64,000 bases of DNA from contig NZ_JACHOS010000016.1 of assembly GCF_014199985.1 (NCBI RefSeq), forward strand, positions 62,001-126,000. The letters are read 5' to 3'. Under the pieces are notes generated by a model, which saw nothing but the letters and a program-made list of their open reading frames with translations, ran no database searches and had not been told where the DNA came from. This DNA is from Methylorubrum rhodesianum. Its GTDB lineage: Bacteria; Pseudomonadota; Alphaproteobacteria; Rhizobiales; Beijerinckiaceae. Positions 27,583 through 36,757 of the stretch are shown piece by piece (the stretch's first letter is position 1; every line of letters begins with the position of its first letter). A program made the translations under genes and the position numbers.

Positions 27583-28413
27583 TCAGAACGCCCAGCGGAA
27601 GCCCCGGCGGGTATGCTCCCGACCCAAGCGATCGCTGCGCAGGTGCCGGCGGAACAATCGATCCATCGCGAACACGACCTGGTCATACTCGGCGGCGCAG
27701 GTCTCGGTCCGCTCCTTCGGCAGGTCGCCGCGGTCGGCAAGATAGCCGAAGGTGCGCCTGTCCGAACCGTAGGCAAGGCACAGCAAGTTGTAGAACCGCT
27801 GTCGGAACAGCCCGTGATCGTTAGCGAAATCGCTTTTCTCTAACTTCTCTTCCTCGGCGTAGCTCGCGAGGAGGAAGGCGCTGCCGTTGATGATCTGCCG
27901 CGCCTGGGCTGGCCTGAGGTTGAGCAGGAGCAGAGCGGCGAATTGGTCGGCGGCGTCCTCCTCCCGGCCCAAGATCGGCACCTCCAACAGGTGGAAGAGA
28001 GCGTGACCGATTTCATGCAGGAATACATGCGCGATCGAACCCATGATGGCTTGGTGGCGGGTCACGCCCGCTGAAGAGCTGTCCTTCGGCGCCCGGCTCC
28101 GCACGTCTTGAATGAATTCGTAACAGACCGTGACCGAGCGCGTTGCCGGATCGTACCAGGCGTTGCCCTCACGGCCGCATTCGTCGAGGCGAACGGTGAG
28201 AGGGCGCGGCAGCCGAACGACGCTCAGGGTCTCGCGCAAGCCTTCCAGCAGCCGTCGCGCGCGCATCTCCTGGAAGATCGTGCGTGCTTCGGCTGACTTC
28301 GGAACTGCGTAGGCGACACGGATGCGATCGCCCTCAGCGATTCCGGACGCTGCCGGGTTGGCGCAAAGGAGCGGAGGCAGAGCGAGGATCAAGGAAAGGG
28401 CCCGGATCATCAT
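27583..28413 (-). CDS. DUF4344-type putative metallopeptidase
   Basis: About 276 residues starting at a double ATG (28413/28410) with GGAG upstream. The signal peptide (MIRALSLILALPPLLCANPAASG) indicates export. The domain carries IAHVFLHEIGHALFHLLEVP, a zincin HExxH site (HEIGH), followed by GREEDAADQFAALLLL with a downstream acidic ligand candidate. This matches DUF4344 (PF14247) proteins of alphaproteobacteria. The substrate is unknown. A small gene ends 14 bases upstream and probably shares its transcript. Confidence 0.82.
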   Translation of the reverse strand: MMIRALSLILALPPLLCANPAASGIAEGDRIRVAYAVPKSAEARTIFQEMRARRLLEGLRETLSVVRLPRPLTVRLDECGREGNAWYDPATRSVTVCYEFIQDVRSRAPKDSSSAGVTRHQAIMGSIAHVFLHEIGHALFHLLEVPILGREEDAADQFAALLLLNLRPAQARQIINGSAFLLASYAEEEKLEKSDFANDHGLFRQRFYNLLCLAYGSDRRTFGYLADRGDLPKERTETCAAEYDQVVFAMDRLFRRHLRSDRLGREHTRRGFRWAF

Positions 28414-28427
28414 CCGGTCTCCGATGC

Positions 28428-28775
28428 TCAGGGTGTCGGCTTCGCCCGGATGGCCTCGCGCACAACACGGATGAGGGTTAGTTGTGATCCGCCGGCCGCA
28501 TCGATCAGATGCCCGCCTGCGTTGAACCAAACGGAGAGGCGGTCGTGGTCCCGGTCGCCTTCCGCCAGGACGATGGAACCTCGCCGAACGACGCCGCTCG
28601 GGATGAAGCTGGCAGCCAGAGCGGCTCCTGCCGCGTGACGATACGCCCCCGCAGCGCCGGGTGGACCGCTATCCGTGCGCGTTTCGAGCAATGAATCATC
28701 GCAGGATCCTTCAGCCGCCAGCTGATCACGTTCGGATACCGATGCTTGATCGAATGGGGCAGGTGAATCAGACAT
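28428..28775 (-). CDS. Hypothetical protein upstream of the DUF4344 gene
   Basis: A 115-codon frame from ATG 28775. The second half (AASFIPSGVVRRGSIVLAEG, RLSVWFNAGGHLIDAAGG, LTLIRVVREAIRAKP) has GC-rich third positions and looks coding. The first half looks less so, and the start could lie further downstream. No family is recognised. The frame would include the degenerate regulatory element at 28745-28760, so either that element is a chance match or the true start is later. Confidence 0.4.
   Translation of the reverse strand: MSDSPAPFDQASVSERDQLAAEGSCDDSLLETRTDSGPPGAAGAYRHAAGAALAASFIPSGVVRRGSIVLAEGDRDHDRLSVWFNAGGHLIDAAGGSQLTLIRVVREAIRAKPTP
28745..28760 (-). promoter_or_regulatory. Degenerate GATCAAG element (copy 8)
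   Basis: In minus orientation GCCCC-ATTC-GATCAAG has one mismatch to GTCCY-N4-GATCAAG. It points at the small hypothetical gene and the DUF4344 gene. It overlaps the start of the uncertain frame at 28428-28775, so confidence is low. No gene is seen in 28776-29136. Confidence 0.4.
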
Positions 28776-29136
28776 ACCTCGTATGGACGACGGCTCGACT
28801 GCTTGATGCAAGCAGAGTGGCCGTTCCGCATGCACGACTTGACCACCCTGACATCTTGAATCATCTCAGGAGAATCATGAGGTAAGACGCTCGGGAAGCG
28901 TCCGCGCCGCACGTTCGACGGTGTGGGCGACTCGGTGGCCCGGTTTCGATCTTGCGGGATGATGCCCGGAAGCGGTGGACACGGGTTGCCAGGATGATGC
29001 GTGTGACGGCGTTGGGCGAAGGCCGTACGTCCAACACTGCGAATTGCGAATTCCGGCGGCAGGGCGATCAGCGTAGCCAGATGCTGATGAATCCCAATCC
29101 TCCTCACTGAATGGGATTTTCCAAGCCGAGGGCCAG

Positions 29137-29706
29137 ATGCGGCGGATCGGACATCGCATTTTCGAAGAGGCCAAGCGGATCATCGGCATCTTCGCCTACC
29201 TCTGGGTCATCTTCGGACTCCTGATCCTGCACGAGCACATCGTTCTGTCGCGCCACGGTTTGTCGTACAGTTTCTACGGACTTGCCTTTATCAATGCCTG
29301 GATATTGGCGAAGATCATGCTCGTTGCGGAGAGCATGGATGTCCGCCCGCATTTTCGAGGCCGGCCTCTGATGATTCCGATTCTGATCCGGTCGTGCGCC
29401 TTCGCTGCTCTTCTCGTTGCGGGCTATGCCGTCGAGGAAATCGTGCTCGGGCTTTGGCGCGGGGAGACCTTCGCCGGCAGCCTACCGGCGATCGGCGGCG
29501 GCGGGGTCAGCGGCCTCGCTTCGGCGGGCGTCATCATGGCGGTCGCCTTGATCCCCTACTTCACCTTCAGGGAAGTCGGCAGGGTGTTTGGCCGCGAACG
29601 CTTGCGCACCCTCCTTTTGAGGGGTGAGGGGGCGGCCGGCCTGCCTCCGGAGAAGACCGCAGAGAAGCTCCGTGAGGCCGTCGACGGGCCGGGCCGCGAG
29701 CCTTGA
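29137..29706 (+). CDS. Small multi-pass inner-membrane protein, unknown function
   Basis: The 189-residue protein has four hydrophobic segments: AYLWVIFGLLILHEHIVLS, YGLAFINAWILAKIML, IRSCAFAALLVAGYAVEEIV and SAGVIMAVALIPYFTF. The C-terminal tail is charged and cytoplasmic (EVGRVFGRERLRTLLLRG, PPEKTAEKLREAV). The pattern is familiar from conserved hypothetical alphaproteobacterial membrane proteins, but I know of no assigned role. It stands alone. Confidence 0.75.
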   Translation: MRRIGHRIFEEAKRIIGIFAYLWVIFGLLILHEHIVLSRHGLSYSFYGLAFINAWILAKIMLVAESMDVRPHFRGRPLMIPILIRSCAFAALLVAGYAVEEIVLGLWRGETFAGSLPAIGGGGVSGLASAGVIMAVALIPYFTFREVGRVFGRERLRTLLLRGEGAAGLPPEKTAEKLREAVDGPGREP

Positions 29707-30002
29707 ACGGGCAGGATATGAGAGTCGACGGCTCGTCTCGACGAGCCGCATCGAGGGTCCCCTCTGCTTGAAAGGATCGGCGCAAGGGGCTCCCATTGCG
29801 CCTCCCGAACGACCTGTTCGCCTCTGCCGGCAGGCGCCTCGCTTCATGCCTGCCGCTCCTGCCGCCGCGCACCAAGGCCATAAGGCATCCCGATATTTTC
29901 GATGAATCGGTCTGCTTATGCATCCTGGGTCTTACGCGTCCTGGCCCACGGCTCTCAGCGCGATCGTCACGCGCCTCGCTCCCGGACCGGCGCTCCGGTG
30001 AC

Positions 30003-30018
30003 GTCCCGTTCGATCAAG
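30003..30018 (+). promoter_or_regulatory. GATCAAG element upstream of the RND-PPK2 operon (copy 4)
   Basis: GTCCC-GTTC-GATCAAG lies 74 bases before the ATG of the RND adaptor at 30092. It sits in the 385-base gap 29707-30091, where no gene is seen. No TACCGTTC-like -10 is present at the 20-base distance; an AT-rich AAAAATACA occurs at 30038-30046. Confidence 0.7.
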
Positions 30019-30091
30019 CGGCCGGCGTGAAAGCTGCAAAAATACAGGCAGTGCCGGATTCATCGGGTCCGGCGCGAGGCAAGGGACGACC

Positions 30092-31210
30092 ATGGCCCGC
30101 TTTCTTCTTCTCCTGTGCGTTCTGGGGATTGTCGGCGGGCTCGCTCTTCCTACCACGGCGCAGCCGGATCCCGCCGCTGCGTTGCAGGTCGGAACCGTCG
30201 TCGCCCAGCGCCGGCCCATCGATCAGGCACTCGATTTCGTCGGTCGCGTCGAGGCGGTCGGCCGCGTCGAGGTGAGAGCGCGGGTGACCGGCTTCCTCGA
30301 AGACGTCCTGTTCAAGGAAGGCGAGCCGGTCAAGGAGGGGGCGAAGCTCTATCGTATCGAGCCGGACCTGTTCGACGCCGCCGTCAAGCAGTCCGAGGGT
30401 GCACTGGAGCGCAGCAGGGCCGCGCAGGCGCTGGCAGCGATTCAGCTGCAACGGGCCCAGGAGCTGCTCGATCGCAATTCCGGCACGGTCGTCGCCCGCG
30501 ATCAGGCCCGCGCCGCCCTCGATCAGGCGAAGGGCGCGGTCACGGGCGACGAGGCCAACCTCCAGACCGCCCGGATCAATCTCGGCTACACCCACATCCT
30601 CGCACCCATCGCCGGCAAGATCGGCCGCACGAGCGTGACCAAGGGGAATGTCGTCGGTCCCGACAGCGGGGTCCTGACCTCCATCGTCAGCCAAGACCCG
30701 ATGTACGTCATCTTCCCCGTGAGCCAGCGCGAGTTTCTGCGCTTCCAAGAGCGCGGCAACCGGCCGGACCCCGGCAAGATCGGGGTGAAGATCCGCTTCC
30801 AGGACGGGTCCGATTACGGCCAGGCGGGCCGCCTCGACTTCGTCAACATCAGCGTCGACCGCACGACCGATACGATCCTGGTGCGCGCTGTCATGCCCAA
30901 TCCCTCGGGCGTACTGCGAGACGGGCAACTGGTCCGTGTCGCCCTGCAGATCCAGGCGCCCGAGCAGAAGGTCGTCATACCGCAGGCGGCGCTGATCGCC
31001 GATCAGGGCGGTGTCTACGTCTTCGCCGTCGAAGACGGACGGGCGGTGACGAAGCGGGTCAAGCCCGGCCAGGGCGGCACCGGGCCGAACACCGTCATCG
31101 AAGAGGGTCTGTCGGGCGGCGAACTCATCATCGTTGATGGGCTGCAGCGGGTTCGGCCCGGCGTGGCCGTGCGCGCGAGTCCGGTCGGCCCGTCAGCCAG
31201 CAGGACGTGA
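30092..31210 (+). CDS. RND efflux periplasmic adaptor (AcrA/MexE-like)
   Basis: The 372 residues begin with a signal peptide (MARFLLLLCVLGIVGGLAL). The adaptor layout follows: barrel start VEVRARVTGFLEDVLFKEGE, a hairpin coiled coil around residues 95-145, INLGYTHILAPIAGKIGRTS, VIFPVSQREFLRFQER and the membrane-proximal end GELIIVDGLQRVRPGVAV. It links an inner-membrane RND pump to an outer-membrane channel. The pump gene follows after four bases. No outer-membrane factor gene is present in the window. Confidence 0.92.
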   Translation: MARFLLLLCVLGIVGGLALPTTAQPDPAAALQVGTVVAQRRPIDQALDFVGRVEAVGRVEVRARVTGFLEDVLFKEGEPVKEGAKLYRIEPDLFDAAVKQSEGALERSRAAQALAAIQLQRAQELLDRNSGTVVARDQARAALDQAKGAVTGDEANLQTARINLGYTHILAPIAGKIGRTSVTKGNVVGPDSGVLTSIVSQDPMYVIFPVSQREFLRFQERGNRPDPGKIGVKIRFQDGSDYGQAGRLDFVNISVDRTTDTILVRAVMPNPSGVLRDGQLVRVALQIQAPEQKVVIPQAALIADQGGVYVFAVEDGRAVTKRVKPGQGGTGPNTVIEEGLSGGELIIVDGLQRVRPGVAVRASPVGPSASRT

Positions 31211-31214
31211 GCCC

Positions 31215-34200
31215 ATGCTCTCCGCCATCTTCGTCGACCGGCCGCGCCTCGCGCTGGTCATCGCGATCGTAACATCGATCGCCGGCGCGCTGGCGCTTCT
31301 GACCATTCCGGTCGCGCAGTATCCGGACATCGTGCCCCCGCAGGTCTCGGTGACCACGACCTATCCGGGAGCCGCCGCGGACGTGGTGGAATCGACCGTC
31401 GCGCAGCCGATCGAGTCCCAGGTCGTGGGCGTCGACAAGATGATCTACATGAAGAGCGTCAGCGGCAACGACGGCAGCTATACGCTCACAGGGTCGTTCG
31501 AACTCGGCACCGATCCCGACATCAATGCGGTCAACGTCAACAACCGGGTCCAGATCGCCCTTGCCAAGCTGCCCGAGGACGTCCGGAAGCAAGGCGTCAC
31601 CGTCAAGAAGAAGTCTTCGGCCTTGCTCGGCGTCCTCGCCGTCTACTCGCCGAAGGCGACTCAGGACCCGCTCTTCATCTCGAATTACGTCACGATCAAC
31701 CTGCTCGATCGCATCAAGAGCACGCCCGGCGTCGGCGACGCGACGCTCTGGGGGCCGCAGGACTATGCGATGCGGGCCTGGGTGCGTACGGACCAGCTCA
31801 CCGGCCTGAACCTGACCACGGGCGACGTCATAGCGGCGATCCAGGCCCAGAATGTCCAGGCGCCGGTCGGGCGGATCGGCGCCCGGCCGATCTCGGACGA
31901 GCAGCAACTGCAGCTCAGCATCCAGACGCAGGGGCGCCTCACATCGGCCGACCAGTTCCGGAACATCGTCCTGCGCACCAACCCGGACGGGTCGGTGCTG
32001 CGGCTCGGCGACGTCGCCCGGATCGAGCTCGGCGCGGCCAATCTCGACCGCGAGACGCGGTTGAACGGCAGCCCGGCAACCGTGATCGCGATCTACCAAT
32101 CGCCCGGCGCGAACGCCCTCACGACCCTGAAGGAGGTGGAGCGGCGCGTGGGCGAGTTGGCCAAGACCTTCCCCGAGGGATTGGCCTGGAAGGTCACCTA
32201 CGATCCGACGACCTTCATCACCGAGACGGTGCACGAGGTGCAGAAGACACTCATCGAGGCCTTCGTGCTCGTCGTGATCGTGGTGTTCCTGTTCCTTGGC
32301 AGCGTGCGCGCCACACTGATCCCGATCCTGGCTGTGCCCGTCAGCCTGATCGGCACCTTCATCGTGCTGAAGGCGGTCGGCTATTCGGCAAACTCGGTCT
32401 CGCTCCTCGCCCTGGTGCTCGCCATCGGCATCGTCGTCGATGACGCCATCGTGGTGGTCGAGAACGTCGAGCGCGTCATGGAGGAGCACCCGGAGCTGTC
32501 GCCGCGCGAGGCGACGAAGCGGGCCATGGCCGAGATCACGGCACCGATCATCGGGATCACGCTGGTCCTCCTCTCCGTTTTCGTCCCCGTGGCCTTCATA
32601 CCCGGCATTTCGGGCGAGCTCTTCCGGCAATTCGCGGTCGCGGTCTCGGTCTCGATGCTGCTCTCGGCCGTCAACGCGCTCACGCTGTCGCCGGCCTTGT
32701 GCGGCGTGCTGCTGCGCCCGCATCACGGCCCGCGCCGGGGCATCATGGGCTTCGTCATGCGGGCGATCGACCGGGTCCGCGACGGCTACGGCGCCGCCGT
32801 GGCGCGCATCGTGCGCCTCTCCGTCCTCGGCCTCGTGCTGGTGGGCGCGGCGGCCTATGGCACCGTGCAGCTCGCCAAGATCACCCCGACCGGGTTCCTG
32901 CCGGAGGACGACCAGGGCGCCTTCTTCGTCGTGGTGCAGCTCCCCGAAGGCGCCTCGGTCGGTCGGACGTCCGAGCTCGTGAGCCGAGCCGAGGCCATCC
33001 TGCGCGAGGAGCAGGCCGTGGCCGACATCACCTCGGTGATCGGGCTCAACTTCATCGACAACTATTCGCAAGGGAACGCCGCCTTCCAAGTCGTCACGCT
33101 CAAGTCGTTCGAGGAGCGCAAGGACCCGGCCCAGAGCGCGGGCGCGATCATCGCGCGCCTCGGCCAGCGCTTCCGGGAGATCGAGGGCGGAACGGTGGTG
33201 CCGCTGGCGCCGCCGCCCATCATCGGCCTCGGCACCGGCGGCGGTTTCACCTACGTCCTGGAGGATCTGCGCGGCGGCGACCCGAAGGAACTCGCCCAGG
33301 TGCTGCGCGGCCTCATCGTGGCGGCCAACGAGGAGCCGCGCCTCAACCGTGTCTTCAGCACCTTCTCGGCGACGAACCCGTCCATCTACCTCGATATCGA
33401 CCGCAACAAGGTCCAGATCCTCGGCGTGCCCCTGAACAACGTCTTTCAAGCGCTGCAGGCCTCGCTCGGCGGCTACTACGTCAATGACATCAACCTCTTC
33501 GGGCGCACCTGGCAGGTGCAGGTCCAGGCCGAGGCGGGGGACCGGGCGAGGATCGACGACATCTACCGCATCAACGTCCGCAACAAGGACGGCCAGATGG
33601 TGCCGCTGCGCAGCCTCGCCGAGGTCCGGGTCGTGGTCGGCCCGCCTGCGCTGATCCGCTACAACAACCTGCGCGCCGTCACCGTCCAGGGCTCGCCCGC
33701 CCCCGGCGTCTCCTCGGGCCAGGCGCTCGCCGCGATGGAGGCGGTCGCCGCCCGCACGATGCCGGCCGGCTTCGCGGGCGAGTGGACCGATACGGCCTTC
33801 CAGGAGAAGCGAGCGGAGGGCAAGACGGCCATCATCCTCGGCTTCGCGATCCTGTTCGCGTTCCTGTTCCTCGTCGGCCTCTACGAGAGCTGGACGATCC
33901 CCGTGCCGGTGCTGCTCTCGGTCACGGTCGGCATTATCGGCGCCTACGCGGCGATGGTGTGGGGCGGGCTGACACTCGATCTCTACGCCCAGATCGGCAT
34001 GGTGGTGCTGATCGGCCTTGCCGCCAAGAACGGCATCCTGATCGTCGAGTTCGCCAAGGAGCAGCGCGAGCAGGGCGTAGGCGTGCGCGAGGCGGCGACC
34101 GAGGGCGCCCGGCTGCGCTTCCGGCCCGTCATGATGACCTCCTTCGCCTTCATCCTCGGCCTGCTGCCGCTCGTCATCGCCACCGGCGCCTCGCAGCTCG

Positions 34201-34400
34201 CACGGCGCGACGTGGGAACTCCCGTCTTCGGCGGCATGATCGCCGCCTCCTTCATCGGCATCTTCGTGATCCCGCCCCTCTACGTGGTCTTCCAGAACCT
34301 GCGCGAGCGGGCCTGGGGCCTCGTGGGGAGGAAGGGCGCGAAACGGCCCAGGCCGGCCGGCGAGCCGGCCTCCACTTCGGGACACGTCCCGGCCGAGTGA
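31215..34400 (+). CDS. RND multidrug efflux pump, HAE1 family
   Basis: The 1061-residue protein is a standard HAE1 RND transporter with twelve membrane segments and two large periplasmic loops. It starts MLSAIFVDRPRLALVIAIVT and carries the proton-relay acidic pair in GIVVDDAIVVVENVERVM and the partner Lys in GLAAKNGILIVEFAKEQ. ATG at 31215 fits the family start; the frame extends 27 codons upstream into the adaptor gene but that part is not conserved. The substrate is not predictable. It is co-transcribed with the adaptor and PPK2. Confidence 0.95.
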   Translation: MLSAIFVDRPRLALVIAIVTSIAGALALLTIPVAQYPDIVPPQVSVTTTYPGAAADVVESTVAQPIESQVVGVDKMIYMKSVSGNDGSYTLTGSFELGTDPDINAVNVNNRVQIALAKLPEDVRKQGVTVKKKSSALLGVLAVYSPKATQDPLFISNYVTINLLDRIKSTPGVGDATLWGPQDYAMRAWVRTDQLTGLNLTTGDVIAAIQAQNVQAPVGRIGARPISDEQQLQLSIQTQGRLTSADQFRNIVLRTNPDGSVLRLGDVARIELGAANLDRETRLNGSPATVIAIYQSPGANALTTLKEVERRVGELAKTFPEGLAWKVTYDPTTFITETVHEVQKTLIEAFVLVVIVVFLFLGSVRATLIPILAVPVSLIGTFIVLKAVGYSANSVSLLALVLAIGIVVDDAIVVVENVERVMEEHPELSPREATKRAMAEITAPIIGITLVLLSVFVPVAFIPGISGELFRQFAVAVSVSMLLSAVNALTLSPALCGVLLRPHHGPRRGIMGFVMRAIDRVRDGYGAAVARIVRLSVLGLVLVGAAAYGTVQLAKITPTGFLPEDDQGAFFVVVQLPEGASVGRTSELVSRAEAILREEQAVADITSVIGLNFIDNYSQGNAAFQVVTLKSFEERKDPAQSAGAIIARLGQRFREIEGGTVVPLAPPPIIGLGTGGGFTYVLEDLRGGDPKELAQVLRGLIVAANEEPRLNRVFSTFSATNPSIYLDIDRNKVQILGVPLNNVFQALQASLGGYYVNDINLFGRTWQVQVQAEAGDRARIDDIYRINVRNKDGQMVPLRSLAEVRVVVGPPALIRYNNLRAVTVQGSPAPGVSSGQALAAMEAVAARTMPAGFAGEWTDTAFQEKRAEGKTAIILGFAILFAFLFLVGLYESWTIPVPVLLSVTVGIIGAYAAMVWGGLTLDLYAQIGMVVLIGLAAKNGILIVEFAKEQREQGVGVREAATEGARLRFRPVMMTSFAFILGLLPLVIATGASQLARRDVGTPVFGGMIAASFIGIFVIPPLYVVFQNLRERAWGLVGRKGAKRPRPAGEPASTSGHVPAE

Positions 34401-34424
34401 GGAGCCGGAGACAGGAGCAGGGCG

Positions 34425-35261
34425 ATGCATGAGACCGAGCAGACCATGCTGAACGCACAGCCCGAGGCGGACGAGGACGAGCGGAGCACGAAGCTCAAGC
34501 GGAAGGTCTACGAGAGGGAGCTGCGCAAGCTCCAGGTCGAGCTCTGCCACCTGCAGGAGGCGGTGCGGCAATCCGGCGAGCGCGTCATCGTCGTCTTCGA
34601 GGGGCGGGACGCGGCGGGAAAGGGCGGTACGATCAAGGCCATCACCGAGCGGGTCAGCCCGCGCGTGTTCCGCGTCGTCGCGCTGCCGGCGCCCTCGGAC
34701 CGCGAGAAGACGCAGATGTTCCTGCAGCGCTACATCGCGCACTTCCCGGCCGCCGGCGAGATCGTGATCTTCGACCGGAGCTGGTACAACCGTGCCGGCG
34801 TCGAACACGTGATGGGGTTCTGCAGCAAGGGGGAGTATCGTCGCTTCCTTGAGCTCTGCCCGCGCATCGAGCGCTTCATCGTCGGCGGCGGCATCCGGCT
34901 CATCAAATTCTGGCTGGAGGTCGGCAAATCGGAGCAGAAGCGCCGCTTCGAGGCCCGGATCAAAGATCCTCTCCGGCAATGGAAACTGAGCCCGATGGAT
35001 CTCGAATCCTACAGTCGCTGGTACGACTTCTCCCGGGCCCGCGACGCCATGCTCGCGGCGACCGACACGGAGGAGGCTCCCTGGTACATCGTCCGCTCGG
35101 ACGACAAGCGCCGGGCACGGCTCAACTGCATCGCCCAGCTGCTTCACCTGATCCCCTACAAGACGGTGAAGCGCGAGGCCGTGAGCCTGCCGAAGCGCGG
35201 CCGGGACGACGCCTACGACGACAGGCTCCGGGACAGGCGTTTCGTGCCGGAGCTGTACTGA
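34425..35261 (+). CDS. ppk2: Polyphosphate kinase 2 (class I-like PPK2)
   Basis: The 278-residue protein has Walker A GRDAAGKGGT (residues 60-69), Walker B-like FDRSWYNRAGVEHVMGFC (D117 onward) and the lid region GGIRLIKFWLEVGKSEQKRR. Class I PPK2 enzymes phosphorylate ADP or GDP with polyphosphate, or the reverse. Length and motif set fit a single-domain ADP/GDP-type enzyme. It starts 24 bases after the RND pump stop on the same strand, so it is likely the third gene of the operon. That is an unusual partner for an efflux pump and fits an energy-shortage role. Confidence 0.92.
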   Translation: MHETEQTMLNAQPEADEDERSTKLKRKVYERELRKLQVELCHLQEAVRQSGERVIVVFEGRDAAGKGGTIKAITERVSPRVFRVVALPAPSDREKTQMFLQRYIAHFPAAGEIVIFDRSWYNRAGVEHVMGFCSKGEYRRFLELCPRIERFIVGGGIRLIKFWLEVGKSEQKRRFEARIKDPLRQWKLSPMDLESYSRWYDFSRARDAMLAATDTEEAPWYIVRSDDKRRARLNCIAQLLHLIPYKTVKREAVSLPKRGRDDAYDDRLRDRRFVPELY

Positions 35262-35404
35262 CGCCGGATCCCGGCGCCCGCCGGACCCCGCGCTGACGAT
35301 CTCGGGATGAAAGGCCGAGGCTCGCCCCGTGCGCCCCTGGGCGGCCGTTCACGGGGAGATCGGCGATCGCAGCGGCCTCGCGGGTGTCGGGTTGGAGCGC
35401 GCGC

Positions 35405-36187
35405 TTACGCCATGATGCTGAGGCCACCGTCCACGTAGACGGTCATCCCGGTCAGGTGGGCGGCGTAGGGCGTCGTCATGTAGGCGGCCGTGAGACCGAC
35501 ATCGTCGATGTCGACGAGTTCGCCGATGGGGGCCCGCTGCATCGCCTCGGCCAGAAGCAGATCGAAATCCTTCAGACCCGAGGCGGCGCGCGTCTTCAGG
35601 GGGCCGGGCGAGACCGCATGGACGCGGATGTCCTGCTGTCCGAGCTCGTAGGCGAGATAGCGGACCGCGCTCTCCAGCGCCGCCTTCACGGGACCCATCA
35701 GGTTGTAGTTCGGCACCACCCTGTTGGCGCCATGGTAGCTCATGGTCAGGAGGGTGCCTCCCGTCGGCATCAGGGGCGCGGCGAGCCGAGCGGTGCGGAT
35801 GAAGGAGTGGCAGGAGACGTCCATCGCCACCTTGAAGCCCTCCGACGAGCTGTCGATGAGCCGGCCTCGCAGATCTTGCCTGGGCCCGAAGGCGATGGAG
35901 TGCAGGACGATGTCGAGGCCGCCCCAGGTCTCGGCGATCTGCCGGAAGACGGCTTCGAGATCGCCGTCCCGTTGCAGGTCGCAGGGCATGAACAGGGGCG
36001 CCTCGAGCGCCCGCGCCAGCGGCTCGATGAAGGGCCGCGTCTTTCCGTTCAGGTAGGTCAGCGCGACATCTGCCCCGAGCCGGCGGAACGCCCGGGCGCA
36101 GCCGTAGGCGATGGAGTTCACGTCGGCGACGCCGAGGACGAGGGCACGCTGGCCTGAGAGCGCGTTGCCGTCGAGGATTGGTCTCAT
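35405..36187 (-). CDS. FabI-like enoyl-ACP reductase (SDR)
   Basis: About 260 residues from ATG 36187 (MRPILDGNALSGQRALVLGV). FabI-type features are LGVADVNSIAYGCARAFRRL for the nucleotide fold, LHSIAFGPRQDLRG, the catalytic Tyr/Lys spaced Y-x6-K in YNLMGPVKAALESAVRYLA, and VSPGPLKTRAASGLKDFD. It should reduce enoyl-ACP or enoyl-CoA with NADH in the cytoplasm. FabI paralogues near phosphotransacetylase genes are common in alphaproteobacteria, so it may serve a specialised acyl-CoA route rather than general fatty-acid synthesis. The latter point is inference. Confidence 0.85.
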   Translation of the reverse strand: MRPILDGNALSGQRALVLGVADVNSIAYGCARAFRRLGADVALTYLNGKTRPFIEPLARALEAPLFMPCDLQRDGDLEAVFRQIAETWGGLDIVLHSIAFGPRQDLRGRLIDSSSEGFKVAMDVSCHSFIRTARLAAPLMPTGGTLLTMSYHGANRVVPNYNLMGPVKAALESAVRYLAYELGQQDIRVHAVSPGPLKTRAASGLKDFDLLLAEAMQRAPIGELVDIDDVGLTAAYMTTPYAAHLTGMTVYVDGGLSIMA

Positions 36188-36262
36188 CGGTGAGCCTTCT
36201 GCGGCTTGCCGCGACCGGACGCGGTTGCGGGATGTCGGTCGCGGACTCAAACGTCGCGCAGG

Positions 36263-36757
36263 TCACTCGTGGCGTGTTTCCCAGGTGAGGAAGAGGCCCG
36301 CGTCGCCGGGCATGCCGTCCGGCCAATCGACGATCATCGCCTTCAGGCCGTAGCCGGCAGGTTGCAGACGGTCGCGCCAGAACTCGAAGGCTTGTCGCGG
36401 TCGACCGGTCAGGGTTTCGGGCCAGTCCTTCTCGAAGTTGTTGATGGCCCGGCCACGATCGCTGCACATCACGTCCGGAAAACGCATCACGAGAAGTTCG
36501 TTGTTGCCCTGCTCAGCGGCGATCCGGAGCTTGTGCAGGAGGGTCTGCGTGATTTCGTGCACCTTCTTCGGGGTGAGTTCGACCGTTTCGGACAGCGTCT
36601 TGATCAGCTCGGCCCGCGCCTTTTCCTCACGATCACCCGCCTGCAGAGTCTTCTGCCCTCTCAGCTTGGCCGTGTAATCTCCGAGTTCGGCAGCGGACAT
36701 GAAGGTTTCGTCCCCGAGCTCGTACCCGGCTGTCGGCTTCGTTTTCAGCGTTTCCAT
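36263..36757 (-). CDS. Conserved hypothetical cytoplasmic protein
   Basis: A 164-residue soluble protein rich in Lys/Glu helices (SAAELGDYTAKLRGQKTLQA, LIKTLSETVELTPKKVHEIT). It ends LKAMIVDWPDGMPGDAGLFLTWETRHE. The composition is less GC-biased than that of its neighbours. I do not recognise the family. It lies between the FabI-like gene and the phosphotransacetylase gene, all on the minus strand, and its start overlaps the 3' end of the upstream open frame by 13 bases, so it is likely co-transcribed. Confidence 0.72.
   Translation of the reverse strand: METLKTKPTAGYELGDETFMSAAELGDYTAKLRGQKTLQAGDREEKARAELIKTLSETVELTPKKVHEITQTLLHKLRIAAEQGNNELLVMRFPDVMCSDRGRAINNFEKDWPETLTGRPRQAFEFWRDRLQPAGYGLKAMIVDWPDGMPGDAGLFLTWETRHE

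Noticed and set aside
31128..35147. A 1,339-codon open frame on the minus strand opposite the RND-PPK2 operon
   Set aside because: It is antisense to three well-supported genes; its His/Asp/Arg-rich sequence has no domain resemblance and is typical of the mirror frame in GC-rich DNA.
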